The notes under the pieces were generated by a model. The model made no database searches, was not told the DNA's origin, and worked only from the letters and a program-made list of their open reading frames with translations. The position numbers and the translations under genes are program-made. DNA of 64,000 nucleotides, from assembly GCA_028726605.1 (NCBI GenBank), contig JAQYPV010000018.1, positions 1-64,000 on the forward strand. The letters are read 5' to 3'. Shown piece by piece: positions 20,168-31,330 of the stretch. Positions within the stretch are counted from its first letter, which is position 1, and the number at the start of each line of letters is the position of its first letter. The stretch is from Peptoniphilaceae bacterium (GTDB lineage Bacteria; Bacillota; Clostridia; Tissierellales; Peptoniphilaceae).

Positions 20168-21496
20168 GTGAGCGACATCAAAGACACGGTTAACGAAACG
20201 ACGCCGGTCGAAGAAATGCCGGAGAAGAAAGAACAGGTCGCAGCGGCGGAAGCCCCGAAGGAAGCGCCGAAGAAGAAAAAGGAAGTGCTCCCGGGCGTGA
20301 AAATGCTCCAGGACATCGTGACGGGCGTCTATCAGGCGGCGTGGGACGCGAAAGCGGCGGGCAAGCCGGTGGGTTGGAGCTCGTCGAAGTTCCCGTGCGA
20401 ATTGGCCGAGGTGTTCGACCTGGCCGTGGTGTATCCGGAAAACCAGGCCGCCGGCGTGGCTGCGCGCCATGACGGCGAGAGAATGTGCCAGGCCGCGGAA
20501 GACTTGGGTTTTGACAACGACATCTGCGGTTACGCGCGCATCAGCTTGGCGACGTCGGCGGGTTGGGTCACCACCAACGAGAGCCGTCGCGTGCCGGATC
20601 CGGACTTTGTGCTCTGCTGCAACAACATCTGCAACTGCATGACCAAGTGGTATGAGAACATCGCGCGCATGCACAACATTCCGCTGATCATGATCGACAT
20701 TCCGTACCGCAACGAAGAGGGCGTTTCAGATGAGAACGTGGCCTACATCAAGGGTCAGTTCATGGACGCCATCAAACAGTTGGAGGAGATCTCGGGCAAG
20801 AAGTTCGACGAGGAGAAGTTCAAAGAAGTCTGCGCCAACGCCAACCGTACGTCCAAGTCGTGGCTGAAAGTGTGTGACTTCCAGAGCTACCAGCCCTCGC
20901 CGATGTCCGGCTTCGATCTGTTCAACCACATGGCGGACATCGTGACGGCGCGCGCCAAGAAAGAGACGGCCGCGGCGTTCGATCAACTGGCCATCGACCT
21001 GGAGCGCTATCGCCAGGAAGGCAAGTCCACGGCGCCGTTTGAGGAGAAGTACCGCATCCTGTTCGAAGGTATTCCGTGCTGGCCGGCATTGCGCGACCTC
21101 TTTAAGCCGCTCAAGAAGGACGGCCTGAACGTGACGGCCGTCGTGTACGCGCCGGCGTTCGGCTTCGTCTACGACGATATGGACAGCATGTGCCGCGCGT
21201 ATTGCAAGGCGCCGAACAGCGTCTGCCTCGAAGAGGGCGTGGAGTGGCGCGCCAAGCTCTGCCGCGACAACAAGGTCGACGGGGCGCTGGTGCACTACAA
21301 CCGCTCCTGCAAGCCGTGGTCGGGCTATATGCCGGAAATGCAGCGTCGCTGGACGGAGGAACTGGGCATTCCGTGCGTGGCCTTCGACGGCGACCAAGCG
21401 GACCCGCGCAATTTCAACGCTGCGCAGTATGAGACCCGTGTTCAGGGTTTGGTTGAAGCCATGGAAGAACGTCGTGCGATGAAGGAGGCGGAGTGA
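20168..21496 (+). CDS. hgdA: (R)-2-hydroxyglutaryl-CoA dehydratase alpha subunit
   Basis: HgdA/BcrB-family sequence with conserved Cys; GTG start after GAAAGGAG. Confidence 0.9.
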   Translation: MSDIKDTVNETTPVEEMPEKKEQVAAAEAPKEAPKKKKEVLPGVKMLQDIVTGVYQAAWDAKAAGKPVGWSSSKFPCELAEVFDLAVVYPENQAAGVAARHDGERMCQAAEDLGFDNDICGYARISLATSAGWVTTNESRRVPDPDFVLCCNNICNCMTKWYENIARMHNIPLIMIDIPYRNEEGVSDENVAYIKGQFMDAIKQLEEISGKKFDEEKFKEVCANANRTSKSWLKVCDFQSYQPSPMSGFDLFNHMADIVTARAKKETAAAFDQLAIDLERYRQEGKSTAPFEEKYRILFEGIPCWPALRDLFKPLKKDGLNVTAVVYAPAFGFVYDDMDSMCRAYCKAPNSVCLEEGVEWRAKLCRDNKVDGALVHYNRSCKPWSGYMPEMQRRWTEELGIPCVAFDGDQADPRNFNAAQYETRVQGLVEAMEERRAMKEAE

Positions 21497-21498
21497 TC

Positions 21499-22659
21499 AT
21501 GGATTTGAATCAGACGTTTGAAGAATTTGTCGAGGTCGCGGGCCATCCGGCGGCTCAACTGAAAAAAGTCAAAGATCAGGGGAAGAAGGCCATCGGCGTG
21601 ATGCCGTACTACGCACCGGAGGAACTGGTGTATGCGGCGGGCATGGTGCCGTTCGGCCTCTGGGGCTCCAATACCAAGAAGATCAAGCAGGCGAAAGAGT
21701 ACTGCGCGTCGTTCTACTGCTCGCTGGCGCAGCTGGACCTTGAGATGCTCTTGGATGGGACGCTGGATGACCTCGATGGCGTCATCATGACGGTGCTCTG
21801 CGATACGCTCCGTCCGATGAGCCAGAACATCCGCGTGGCCATGGAGAAGTTGGGCAAGATGCCTACCATCTTCCTGGCGCATCCGCAGAATCGTCGCCCG
21901 GAGTACGGCATTCAGTACACCATTTCGCAGTACAACAACGTGAAGAAGCAACTCGAAGAGATCTCCGGCGAGGAGATCACTGAGGAGAAACTCGCGGAAG
22001 CCATTAAGGTGTTCAATCGCAGCCGCGCTGCGCGTCGTCAGTTCGTGAAACTGGCGGGCCAGCACCCGGAAGCCGTCTCGGCGGTGCATCGCAGCGCCGT
22101 GTTGAAATCGGCGTTCTTCATGCCGAAAGACGAGTACACGGAGAAATTGGAAGCGCTGAACGCGGCGTTGGAGGCGCTGCCGGAGAGCGATTGGGATGGC
22201 GTGCGCATCGTCACCAGCGGCATCATCGCCGACAACCCGGCGCTGTTGCAGATCCTGGACGAAAACAAGATCGCCATTGCGGCGGACGACGTAGCGCATG
22301 AGAGCCGCATGTTCCGCGTGGACGCCTCGGAAGAGGGCGATCCGATGCGGGCGCTGGCACAACAGTTTGCAGACCAGGATTACGATGTGTTACTCTACGA
22401 TGAACAGTCTTCTGAGAACCGCCGTGCTGAGTATGTGGTGAGCCTCTTGAAGGACAACGACGCGCAGGGCGTGGTGGTCTTCATGCAGAATTTCTGCGAT
22501 CCTGAGGAAATGGAGTATCCGGCGCTGCGCAAGGCGTTTGACGAAAATCACGTCCATCACATTCGCCTCGGCATCGACCACCAGATGGTGGACTTCGGCC
22601 AGGCGCGCACGGCGTTGCAGGCCTTTGCGGATGTGTTGCAGGAAGCGATGATGGCGTAA
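21499..22659 (+). CDS. hgdB: (R)-2-hydroxyglutaryl-CoA dehydratase beta subunit
   Basis: HgdB-family sequence; RBS AAGGAGG overlapping hgdA end. Confidence 0.9.
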   Translation: MDLNQTFEEFVEVAGHPAAQLKKVKDQGKKAIGVMPYYAPEELVYAAGMVPFGLWGSNTKKIKQAKEYCASFYCSLAQLDLEMLLDGTLDDLDGVIMTVLCDTLRPMSQNIRVAMEKLGKMPTIFLAHPQNRRPEYGIQYTISQYNNVKKQLEEISGEEITEEKLAEAIKVFNRSRAARRQFVKLAGQHPEAVSAVHRSAVLKSAFFMPKDEYTEKLEALNAALEALPESDWDGVRIVTSGIIADNPALLQILDENKIAIAADDVAHESRMFRVDASEEGDPMRALAQQFADQDYDVLLYDEQSSENRRAEYVVSLLKDNDAQGVVVFMQNFCDPEEMEYPALRKAFDENHVHHIRLGIDHQMVDFGQARTALQAFADVLQEAMMA

Positions 22660-22765
22660 GGACAGAATGTGGTCCGCCCTTTTCGGGGTGGGCCGCTCAC
22701 CCGTTCCTCGATGGCGGTCAACGGGACCCGGCACTTTAGCCGGTCGAGGAGAAGAGGAGCTCAAT

Positions 22766-23572
22766 TTGATTTACACGATGGGGATTGATATTGGCTCGTC
22801 CGCGTGCAAGGCGGTCATCTTGGCCGACGGCAAGGACATCGTCGCCCAGACGAAGGTGGCGGTGGGCACTGGCACGACGGGCCCGGCGCGCGCCTATGAG
22901 GGCGTTCTAAAAGAAGCCAATATGTCGAGGGACCAGATCGACTACATCCTGGCCACCGGCTACGGGCGCAACACGTTCCCGGATGCGGATGGGCAGATGA
23001 GTGAACTCAGCTGTCACGCCAAGGGGGCGTCGTTTCTGTTTCCGGATGTGCAGACCGTCATCGACATCGGAGGCCAGGACGTCAAGGTCATCCAGATCGA
23101 CAATGGGGCGATGGTGAACTTTCAGATGAATGACAAGTGCGCCGCGGGCACCGGTCGTTTCCTGGACGTCATGGCGCACATCTTGGAAGTGGAAGTGGAC
23201 GACCTCGAGGATTTGGCGGCGAAGTCGGATGAGCGCATCGCCATCAGCTCGACGTGCACGGTCTTCGCGGAGTCGGAAGTCATCTCGCAGCTGGCCAAGG
23301 GCCAGAAGAAGGAAGATATTGTCAACGGCATTCACTATGCCATTACGGCGCGCGTGGTGGGTTTGGCGCGGCGCGTGGGCATTCGCGATCGTGTCGTCAT
23401 GACGGGCGGCGTGGCGCAGAATGGTGGCGTTGTCAAGGCGCTGGAGGAACAGCTTGAGCACGAAATCTCGACCTCTCCTCTGTCGCAATATGTTGGAGCA
23501 CTGGGGGCCGCCCTCTTCGCGTACAATAAAGTGGCGAAGAAGCGGCAGAAGGAAAATCAGCAGACGGCATAA
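22766..23572 (+). CDS. hgdC: (R)-2-hydroxyglutaryl-CoA dehydratase activator (ATPase)
   Basis: MGIDIGSSACKAVIL, DIGGQDVKVIQ, NDKCAAGTGRF (Fe-S cluster Cys); TTG start likely. Confidence 0.9.
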   Translation: MIYTMGIDIGSSACKAVILADGKDIVAQTKVAVGTGTTGPARAYEGVLKEANMSRDQIDYILATGYGRNTFPDADGQMSELSCHAKGASFLFPDVQTVIDIGGQDVKVIQIDNGAMVNFQMNDKCAAGTGRFLDVMAHILEVEVDDLEDLAAKSDERIAISSTCTVFAESEVISQLAKGQKKEDIVNGIHYAITARVVGLARRVGIRDRVVMTGGVAQNGGVVKALEEQLEHEISTSPLSQYVGALGAALFAYNKVAKKRQKENQQTA

Positions 23573-23614
23573 TGCCGTAACAGACGGCTTCATGCCGCAG
23601 AAAGGGAAATCAGG

Positions 23615-24031
23615 ATGGTGAAAACATACAAAGTGACAGTGGAAGGGAAAACCTACGAGGTGACCTTGGAAGAAGTGGGTGGCGTCGCCGCGGGTCCGGT
23701 GGCACGCGGTCCGCAGCCGGTGGCTCAACCGGTCGCTCCGCAGCCCCAGGCTGCTCCGGCTCCGGCCGCTACGGCCGCTCCGGCTCCGCATGTGGACGCT
23801 CCGGCTGCCGTGGGCGATGGGGAAGATCAGTTGGCTCCGCTTCAGGGCAACATCTGGAAGGTCGTGGCGTCGGAAGGCGATGAAGTGGCTGCCGGAGACA
23901 CCATCATCATTTTGGAAGCCATGAAGATGGAGAACGAGATTGTGGCACCGCGTGACGGCGTGGTCACGAAAATTTACGTCAGCGAGGGTCAGGCGGTCGA
24001 TGCGGAAGAGCCGCTCTACGTGCTCAAGTAA
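23615..24031 (+). CDS. gcdC: Glutaconyl-CoA decarboxylase gamma subunit (biotin carrier)
   Basis: Ala/Pro linker and EAMKMENEI biotinylation motif. Confidence 0.9.
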   Translation: MVKTYKVTVEGKTYEVTLEEVGGVAAGPVARGPQPVAQPVAPQPQAAPAPAATAAPAPHVDAPAAVGDGEDQLAPLQGNIWKVVASEGDEVAAGDTIIILEAMKMENEIVAPRDGVVTKIYVSEGQAVDAEEPLYVLK

Positions 24032-24042
24032 AGGATGCCGCT

Positions 24043-25158
24043 ATGATTGAAATGCTTCAAAACTTTTTCGCAAGCAGCGGCCTCTTTGCGATGGACATCG
24101 GGACGATCATCATGTTGGGGATCTCCTGCTTGTTCCTGTATCTCGCCATCGCCAAAGGGTACGAGCCGTACTTGCTGATTCCGATTGCGTTCGGCATGTT
24201 GCTGGCCAACTTGCCGCTCGCCGGTCTCACGGACGAGGGCGGTCTGTTGGATCTGCTCTACCAGGGCGTTAAGCTGGGCATTTATCCGCCATTGATCTTC
24301 CTGGGTGTGGGCGCGTCCACGGACTTCGGCCCGCTGATTGCCAACCCGAAGAGCTTGCTCTTGGGCGCGGCGGCCCAGTTGGGCATCTTCTTCGCCTTCC
24401 TCGGTGCGATCATCCTGGGCTTCACGCCGCAGGAAGCGGCCTCCATCGGCATCATCGGTGGGGCGGACGGTCCGACGGCGCTGTACCTCACGAGCCGCTT
24501 GGCGCCGCACCTTCTGGGCGCCATCGCCATCGCCGCGTATTCGTACATGGCTCTCGTGCCGGTCATTCAGCCGCCGATCATCCGCGCGCTGACTACACCG
24601 GAAGAGCGCAAGATCAAAATGACGAATCTGCGTCCGGTATCTAAGCGCGAGAAGATCATCTTCCCGATCGTCGTGACCATCGTCGTGACGCTGATCGTTC
24701 CGTCGGCGGGTCCGTTGATCGGCATGCTGATGTTGGGCAACCTCATCAAAGAAGCGGGCGACGCTATCCCGCACTTGGTGACGGCGGCGAAAGACACCAT
24801 CATGTATACCGTGACGATTCTCTTGGGGACGACTGTGGGTTCCACGGCGCGTGCGGAGAACTTCCTGACGCCGCAGACGCTGGGCATCCTGGCCATGGGC
24901 CTTGTGGCGTTCTCCATCGGCACCGCAGGCGGTGTGCTCTTCGGTAAGATCATGTGCAAGCTCTCGGGTGGTAAGATTAACCCGATGATCGGCTCTGCTG
25001 GCGTGTCGGCTGTTCCGATGGCCGCTCGCGTGGTACAAAAGGTCGGTCAGGCCGAAGATCCGTCCAACTTCCTGCTCATGCACGCCATGGGACCGAACGT
25101 GGCCGGCGTCATCGGCTCCGCTGTGGCTGCGGGGTTGTTGCTGAACATGTTTAGCTGA
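24043..25158 (+). CDS. gcdB: Glutaconyl-CoA decarboxylase beta subunit (Na+-pumping)
   Basis: Sodium ion-translocating decarboxylase beta family; [11 protein letters not shown] motif. Confidence 0.9.
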   Translation: MIEMLQNFFASSGLFAMDIGTIIMLGISCLFLYLAIAKGYEPYLLIPIAFGMLLANLPLAGLTDEGGLLDLLYQGVKLGIYPPLIFLGVGASTDFGPLIANPKSLLLGAAAQLGIFFAFLGAIILGFTPQEAASIGIIGGADGPTALYLTSRLAPHLLGAIAIAAYSYMALVPVIQPPIIRALTTPEERKIKMTNLRPVSKREKIIFPIVVTIVVTLIVPSAGPLIGMLMLGNLIKEAGDAIPHLVTAAKDTIMYTVTILLGTTVGSTARAENFLTPQTLGILAMGLVAFSIGTAGGVLFGKIMCKLSGGKINPMIGSAGVSAVPMAARVVQKVGQAEDPSNFLLMHAMGPNVAGVIGSAVAAGLLLNMFS

Positions 25159-25218
25159 GTCAATATGTTTAGTTAGGACTGAAACCTCCCTTGGCGGCAC
25201 GCCGCCGAGAGAAATGAA

Positions 25219-25250
25219 GGCGTCCAAGGATTTTCCTTGGGCGCCTTTTT
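25219..25250 (+). terminator. Terminator of the glutaconate operon
   Basis: GGCGTCCAAGGAttTTCCTTGGGCGCC-TTTTT. Confidence 0.8.
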
Positions 25251-25269
25251 GTTGGGCGCGGGATTGGAG

Positions 25270-25390
25270 GGGAGCGTGGTCGGGTAGTGGGATGGCGAGC
25301 GTGGTCGGCAAGCATGGTCGGGGAACGTGGTGGAAAGCGTGGTTGGCAAGCGTGGTTGGCGAGCGTGGTGGCAAGCGTGGTCGGTGAGGC
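25270..25390. repeat. Degenerate ~12-15 bp repeat (GCGTGGT(C/T)GGCAA)
   Basis: Repeated gcgtggtcggcaagcatggtcgg..gcgtggttggcaagcgtggttggcgagcgtgg. Confidence 0.7.
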
Positions 25391-25460
25391 GGACGGACCG
25401 CGGCGCAGCTGCGGTGAGCCGTTTAGAAAGGGCCTTGTGGGCGCTTGCGAGGAATCCGGT

Positions 25461-25596
25461 GGCGAGCCTCGTGAGAGCTGGATTTGACCCTGGCGGTGAA
25501 CCTCGTGTGAGCTGGATTTGACCCTGACGGTGAACCCCGTGAGAGCTGGATTTGACCCTTGCGGTGAACCCCGTAAGAGCTGGATGTGTTTTGGGA
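25461..25596. repeat. 34-bp tandem repeat, 4 units
   Basis: ggtgaacctcgtgtgagctggatttgaccctgac-type units at 25461, 25495, 25529, 25563. Confidence 0.9.
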
Positions 25597-25829
25597 ACGA
25601 GCAGACAGCTATTTCGTAGGGGGAAATTCGATGATTTATCAATTTGCCCCTACATCACGTAGGGGGTAATGACATATTTTTCGCAGTGACGTCTATCATA
25701 GTGAAAATCGTAGGGGGAAAACCAGGGTATCGAGTCACAGCGTCACGTCCCCGTGCCGGCAAAATCGATTATTTCTTAAAATGCGTATATATTTAAGCCT
25801 TTACGTAGACGCAGATTTAATTTTTCTCT

Positions 25830-25868
25830 TTTTGCGTCTATTTTTGATACGAAAAAATAGACGCAAAA
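25830..25868. repeat. Inverted repeat hairpin
   Basis: TTTTGCGTCTATTTTT-gatacg-AAAAAATAGACGCAAAA. Confidence 0.7.
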
Positions 25869-26287
25869 CTGCGTTTAGGCATATTGCCCACACCAATTAT
25901 GGAAGCCTATACGCACGAATGCTTTTCGACAAAATTGCCCACACCGTGACGGGCCTCGCCACCAAACGCCCCTCTCTAGACGGACGATTAAGTTGTCGCC
26001 TTCGATGGTTTTAAAAGTAGCGCAACCTCTAATGGCACGAGAGAGCGTGTTATGGCAGATCTTTCACTGAATGGGTCGATGTCGTGACGTTTAGAGCTTA
26101 GAAGTGATTTCCGTTAAATGACACCTCGAACGAGAAGGCAAAAGTCGCTTTTCTGATCTAAATTTAGCTTGCTTTGATACCCCCCCCCGGTAAAATTGGG
26201 GTAGTTAGAAGCTTTCAACTGTCTATTAGAAGACGTTTCTATTGTATAGAAAAAAGTCGGTGTTCTTTTGAAATGTGAGGAGGGGAT

Positions 26288-28636
26288 ATGAAAAAGTGGC
26301 TCACACACCTCTGTGCGGTATTGTTCTTATTGGTTTGCTTCATGGGTTTCGGATCAACGGCTTTAGCAGAAGGAAAAAATGATGGAAAGGTATTTGAAGT
26401 TCAGAACTTTGAGGAAGCAAACTGACAATTAAACCATCCGGCATTCAATATGAACCGGGACGTCTCGATTGTATGCTTCAAGTTGGAGTAGTGTCTGGTA
26501 ATCATCTTGATAGTGAAGTATCGGACTTAGATAGCTTGATCGGCACAATCAATCTCTACGATGGCGTCTCGCTAACTGAGTTTCGTGCGAGTGATAGAAA
26601 CTTCAATATAGGCGGCGCTGTTATTTCGATCTTTAATGGAACTCTCAATATGTATGGCGGTGATATTTACAATAATAGTACTTATAAGACTGGAAATCGT
26701 CTCACAGCATTATCCAAGGTGATGGGGGAATTCAAGGCGTTAGCGATGTCAAGTTCAACTTACTGGGCGGATCCCTTCACGACAACATATATAGAGGTTA
26801 CGGCGGCGCGGTAGCGCTTAGCAAGGCACAGTTTTATATGAACAGTTTTATATGAAGAGTGGTTCGATTCGAGATAACAAGCCATTCCCGTCAGATGCAC
26901 TTTCTCCAGCAGGAGGAGGAGCGTTTCTTGTTGAATCTGATGTTATTTTAGAAGGGGAGAGATTTCCGGTAATCATACAGAACTGGCTGAGGGAGTCTGT
27001 TTTGAGGGGGCATTGGTCACTCGATTAAAATTAAAGAGGGATTTCAACTAACCGATAATAAAGCTATTTTAGGTTGAGGTCTATTCGTCGACGGCGGAGA
27101 CGTCACAGTTGAAAAGGGAGCGGTAATCGCTAATAATATTGCGACAAAGTCGGGTGATGACATTGTATATTATGGCAGTAATGGAAATTATTTACGGTTA
27201 CCTTCTGAGCAAGAGATGTCGTCCGTCGAGATCGATGTTCGAAAACACGAATTATTAGGTTGGTTTATAGATAGCGATCCGCGTTGGACAGAGGGCCCGA
27301 GTCGAAAAGTCGATGTGTCAAAGCCTCTTTCAAGTGGGAACGAAGAAAGCCTTCTTTTATATCTTAAAGCGGTTTACAAAGCGAAGTACTTTGTAGACGC
27401 GAACTACGTCGATGAAGAAGGTAAGTCCATTGCAGATCCAGTGACGATTGAGGGGAAAAATGACGAGACGTATGAAGCAGAGCAGAAAACGATTAAGGGC
27501 TGTCGCTTCATCAAAATGGCGAAGAATTAGGCGCCTGCGACGGGGACATTTACTGAAGATGATCTGACGGTCACGTTTGTCTATGCCAAAAACTAAAACC
27601 CGAACGATGATAAGCCGCCTGTCACATCATCGACGCCGACGGAGCCGGTGACGCCAACGCGTCCGTCATCGCCCACGCTTCGCATCGTGAATGTGGACGA
27701 AAAAGGGCATCGTATCGGCGAGACGGTGACGTTTGAACTGAAGGATAAGGTATTGAGTTCTCTCAAGCAGACGGTGAAAACCGACGAAAACGGCGTAATC
27801 AAGGTGGGTTACCTCACCGAGGGCGACTATGAGCCTTCGGAAATTCAGACACCGGAGGGCTACATCGCGCTTGACAAGCCGATTCAGCTGAACGTTGCGA
27901 ACAAGTACATTTCGGTGAATGGAACGCCGAGCTTTGACGGCACGGTTTATGTGGTGAACGAGAAGAAGGACACGCCGAATGAGACTGAAGAACTGGAAAG
28001 CCCCGTCGACCGCATCGATGGCAATGACCGTGCCGAGGTGGCAGTAAACCTGGTCAAGCGCTTCTTCGGCGATGCGGACAAGGTGATCTTGGTGCAGAGC
28101 GGCGCGTATGCCGATGCGATGAGCGCTTTGAACGTATCACAGGGCCGCTACCCCATTCTGTACACGAAGCAGCTCGGCCTTTACGGTGTGACCGTGCAGG
28201 CTTTGCAAGAATTGAAGCCGAATGAGATCATCCTCGTCGGCGGACAGAAGACCATTGACCCGGTGGTCGAAGAGGCAGTGAAGACGCTCACGAAAAAGTG
28301 ACGCGCATCGACGGGCATGACCGCTTCGAGGTCAACGCCAAGTCGGCGGCGTATCTGCCGGCGGATGTGACGAACGCCGTCTTCACGAGCGGCATGAACT
28401 GGTCGGATGCGTTGGTCGCGGGCCCGGTGGCGCAGAAAGAAAACGCGCCGATTCTGCTGACGCGTCCGGAAAAATTGCCGGCGTCGGTTTCGGCCTACCT
28501 CAAAAAAGCGACTGCGCCGCAGAGCATCCTTGTCATCGGCGGCCCGAACTCGGTGAGCGAAGACGTATATCAGACACTGCGCGAACTGCGGAAGAATGCG
28601 ATGGAAAGCGTCAATACGACGAATGATGCCGCGTAA
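26288..28636 (+). pseudogene. CWB2-repeat surface protein, multiply frameshifted
   Basis: Signal peptide MKKWLTHLCAVLFLLVCFMGFGSTALAEG with early stop, GGAVISIFNGTLNMYGG beta-helix-type repeats, MucBP-like and SpaA/Cna-B-like segments, then CWB2 repeats (RIDGNDRAEVAVNL.., RIDGHDRFEVNAKS..) in different frames. Confidence 0.8.
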
Positions 28637-28852
28637 GGATTGCAGGGCGTCTGACGCCGGGGCGCATTGCGATGAAGAGCGTGGCCTCCGGCGCGGCCGC
28701 CGCGGCGTAGGCGTGAAGGTTGTCTGGCGCGAGAGATCGCGTCGTGATTAGCGTGGTCTCTCTTACGGACGCCGCGGCGCAACGCCGTTTCACCGTACAA
28801 CTGCGTAATGCAGCAGTCATTTGACACTGCTGTCGCTAAACAATTGAAATTT

Positions 28853-29500
28853 GAAAACGTGCCGGCGGAGCGTGCTTCGCCGGCACTCCTTTTATATATG
28901 GGAGTTATCCGGAACACGGAGGTTCGAAACGAGCGGCCCGCCGGGGCGCGTCGTGAGATGGTATGAATATTTATCAATAAAATAAAATTATTATCAGTGG
29001 TTTTCCCGTCGACATTGACACCGAATTGACAGGAAATAGGTTGTAATCTCATAACCGAAAAAAGCCACTGATCTTTTGGGAAATGGCTGAGTCGCTGATT
29101 TCAAAATCGGGTTTTGACACCTACAGATCCGAGCGCTGAAATGGGTTGTGATTTTTATATGTGATTAACGACCTCTCACAGCGTCGCATAGAGATGGATA
29201 AGGGAGTTTTGCGGAACCCCCAAAATGCCGTTTTCTCGTTTTCCCGCTTTAGGGTGTAGTGGCTAAATGCGAAATCGAAATTAGCGACAACGAGGCGTCA
29301 GAAAATGTGAGGGCTATTTCCAATTTCGCATTAAGCCACCGATTCAGACGAGGGCGTCTGAGACAGCCATCACGGCGATGTGCCGAAAACAGGCAATGTC
29401 CACGACGAGCCCCCGGCCGAAGAGACCCGGGTGGCATGGCCAAGGGCCGAAAAGGGGCAATGCCCATGATGCGCACTCCGCGGGCCGGCCAAAATGTCTT
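28853..29500. repeat. Long intergenic repeat element, copy B
   Basis: Near-identical to copy A (4.65-5.34 kb). Confidence 0.85.
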
Positions 29501-29571
29501 GGCGTAAGACCAAAACCGGCCTATGACCATGCTGCCGTCGATTCGCACGAGGTTCCAGTCTGTTGCCCTCG

Positions 29572-30459
29572 CTAATAAATCCCCAGTACCTTCTCCATCA
29601 CAAGGATGAAGCGCGTAGGAAAGAGTTTCGAGGCCAGGTGAATGCCTTTGGCGAGTGCGTGGCGCACGGCGATGTCCTTGCCGGCGGCCGCCCTCTTTAG
29701 GGCGTAGCGGGCCACGGCATCGGGCGACTCTACGCCGATCTGCTTAATGGATGAGCTCTGGCGGCGGTTGGACTCGGTGCGCGTGAAGAATTCGGTCTCC
29801 ATAGGGTTCGGGCATACCGCCGTCACGGTGATGCCGTCCGCCTTCCATTCGGCGTGCAGGGCGCGCGACAGACTCAAGACGTAGGCTTTGGTCGCCGCAT
29901 AGGTGGCAAAATCCGGCTGGGGGAGGAAGGCGGCCACCGACGCGATGGGGAACACCTGGGCTCCCGGCGCTAAAAACGAATGAAATGCCGCAAGCTGGCG
30001 CGTCATCGCCTCAATGTTGAGGGCAATCATGCGCTCATGCTGCGCCTCGTCGAGATCGGCGAATGCCCCGATGTCGCCGAGACCGGCCGACAAGACGAGA
30101 TATTGCAAAATGGGCGTTGCTTGCGCTTCGTTGCGATGCTGTGGCCGCGCGGGACTATTGGCCGGCGCCGCAGTCGCTTTCATCTGCGCCTCGCGGAGCG
30201 CTTCGACCAAAACATCAGTGGCCGCAGGGTCCGTGACATCCAGCGCAAACACGCGCGCCGGGCGATGGAGTTCCGCGGCCAATTGCTCCAACCGCTCGCG
30301 ACGTCTTGCGACGAGCCAGAACTCGGTGGGTGCGTTATCAGCATATGGTGTGTGTTCTGCCGCCTCGATAGCGTGCGCAAAGGCGACGCCGAGACCCGAC
30401 GAGGCGCCGGTGATGAGCGCAATGCGAGGTGTTTTCGTCATGGGATTGTCGTTATCCAT
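29572..30459 (-). CDS. SDR family NAD(P)-dependent oxidoreductase
   Basis: TGASSGLG, YAATKAYVLSLSRAL active-site motif. Confidence 0.85.
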   Translation of the reverse strand: MDNDNPMTKTPRIALITGASSGLGVAFAHAIEAAEHTPYADNAPTEFWLVARRRERLEQLAAELHRPARVFALDVTDPAATDVLVEALREAQMKATAAPANSPARPQHRNEAQATPILQYLVLSAGLGDIGAFADLDEAQHERMIALNIEAMTRQLAAFHSFLAPGAQVFPIASVAAFLPQPDFATYAATKAYVLSLSRALHAEWKADGITVTAVCPNPMETEFFTRTESNRRQSSSIKQIGVESPDAVARYALKRAAAGKDIAVRHALAKGIHLASKLFPTRFILVMEKVLGIY

Positions 30460-30654
30460 CTTGACCCTTTCTATCTTACATCTCTATCCTACATCAGGGG
30501 TGACACATCAGAGGGTGACATTTTGCCTGACGCCTTAGGAACACATTATTGCTGACTGACTACCGATGCCATAGGGATGACAGTATCGCTGACTGACTAT
30601 ATCACAACCGTATACAACTCGTCGTGAGGACCTCGCACTACATGCTGGAAGGAT

Positions 30655-31330
30655 TCAAAAACGTGCCGGCGAAGGGGACTTCGTCGGCACTCCTTCTTTC
30701 TATTAGAATACGAGTCTCGGCAAAGCGAGCTGAATCGTGGCGTAGGGTGGCGTGTAATTGCATGTGCATAAAAACAATGTAATATAGATTTATATCCATT
30801 AATTTTTACCTGATTTTGATAATGACGTAACAGGAAATAGGTTGTAATCTCAAATTCGAAAAGAGCCACTTATCTTTTGAGAAAGCGCTGAGTCGCTAAT
30901 CTCAAAATCTACTTTACAACCTACTGATTTTGGATCTGAGAAAGGTTGCGATGTCGGTTTGAAGAAAGCAACCTCTCAGAGATGCGTATATTTTTGCATA
31001 AGTGGACTCTAAGAAACCAGTTCGTGATCACTTTCCCGTTTTCCCGTTTAAGCGTGTGGTGGCTAAATGCGAAATTGAAATCACAACCAAAGGCTCGGCA
31101 GAAAATGTGAATGTTTTTTTCCATTTTGCGTTTAGCTACCACTTTGATGGATGGATACGGTGAACGGTTGTCATGGCGAAAGGCCGAAAAAGTCCAATGA
31201 CCATGCCGCGCGCGGGCCGGCACGCTGAACCCGGTCATGGCGAAGTGCCAAAAAGGACTAATGACCATGCCGCGCGCGGGCCGGCGCTCTCAGATCCGTC
31301 ATGCGGAAGTGCCAAAAACAATCAATGACC
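30655..31330. repeat. Long intergenic repeat element, copy C (diverged)
   Basis: Same block order: GTGCCGGCGAAG..CTTCGTCGGCAC hairpin, GGAAATAGGTTGTAATCTCA, AGCCACTTATCTTTTG, GGTGGCTAAATGCGAAATTGAAA stem. Confidence 0.8.

Noticed and set aside
16411-20316. 1301-aa ORF on the minus strand opposite gctA-gctB-gcdA
   Set aside because: Antisense to well-recognised enzymes; His/Arg/Val-rich composition is typical of antisense frames in GC-rich coding DNA; no recognisable domain.
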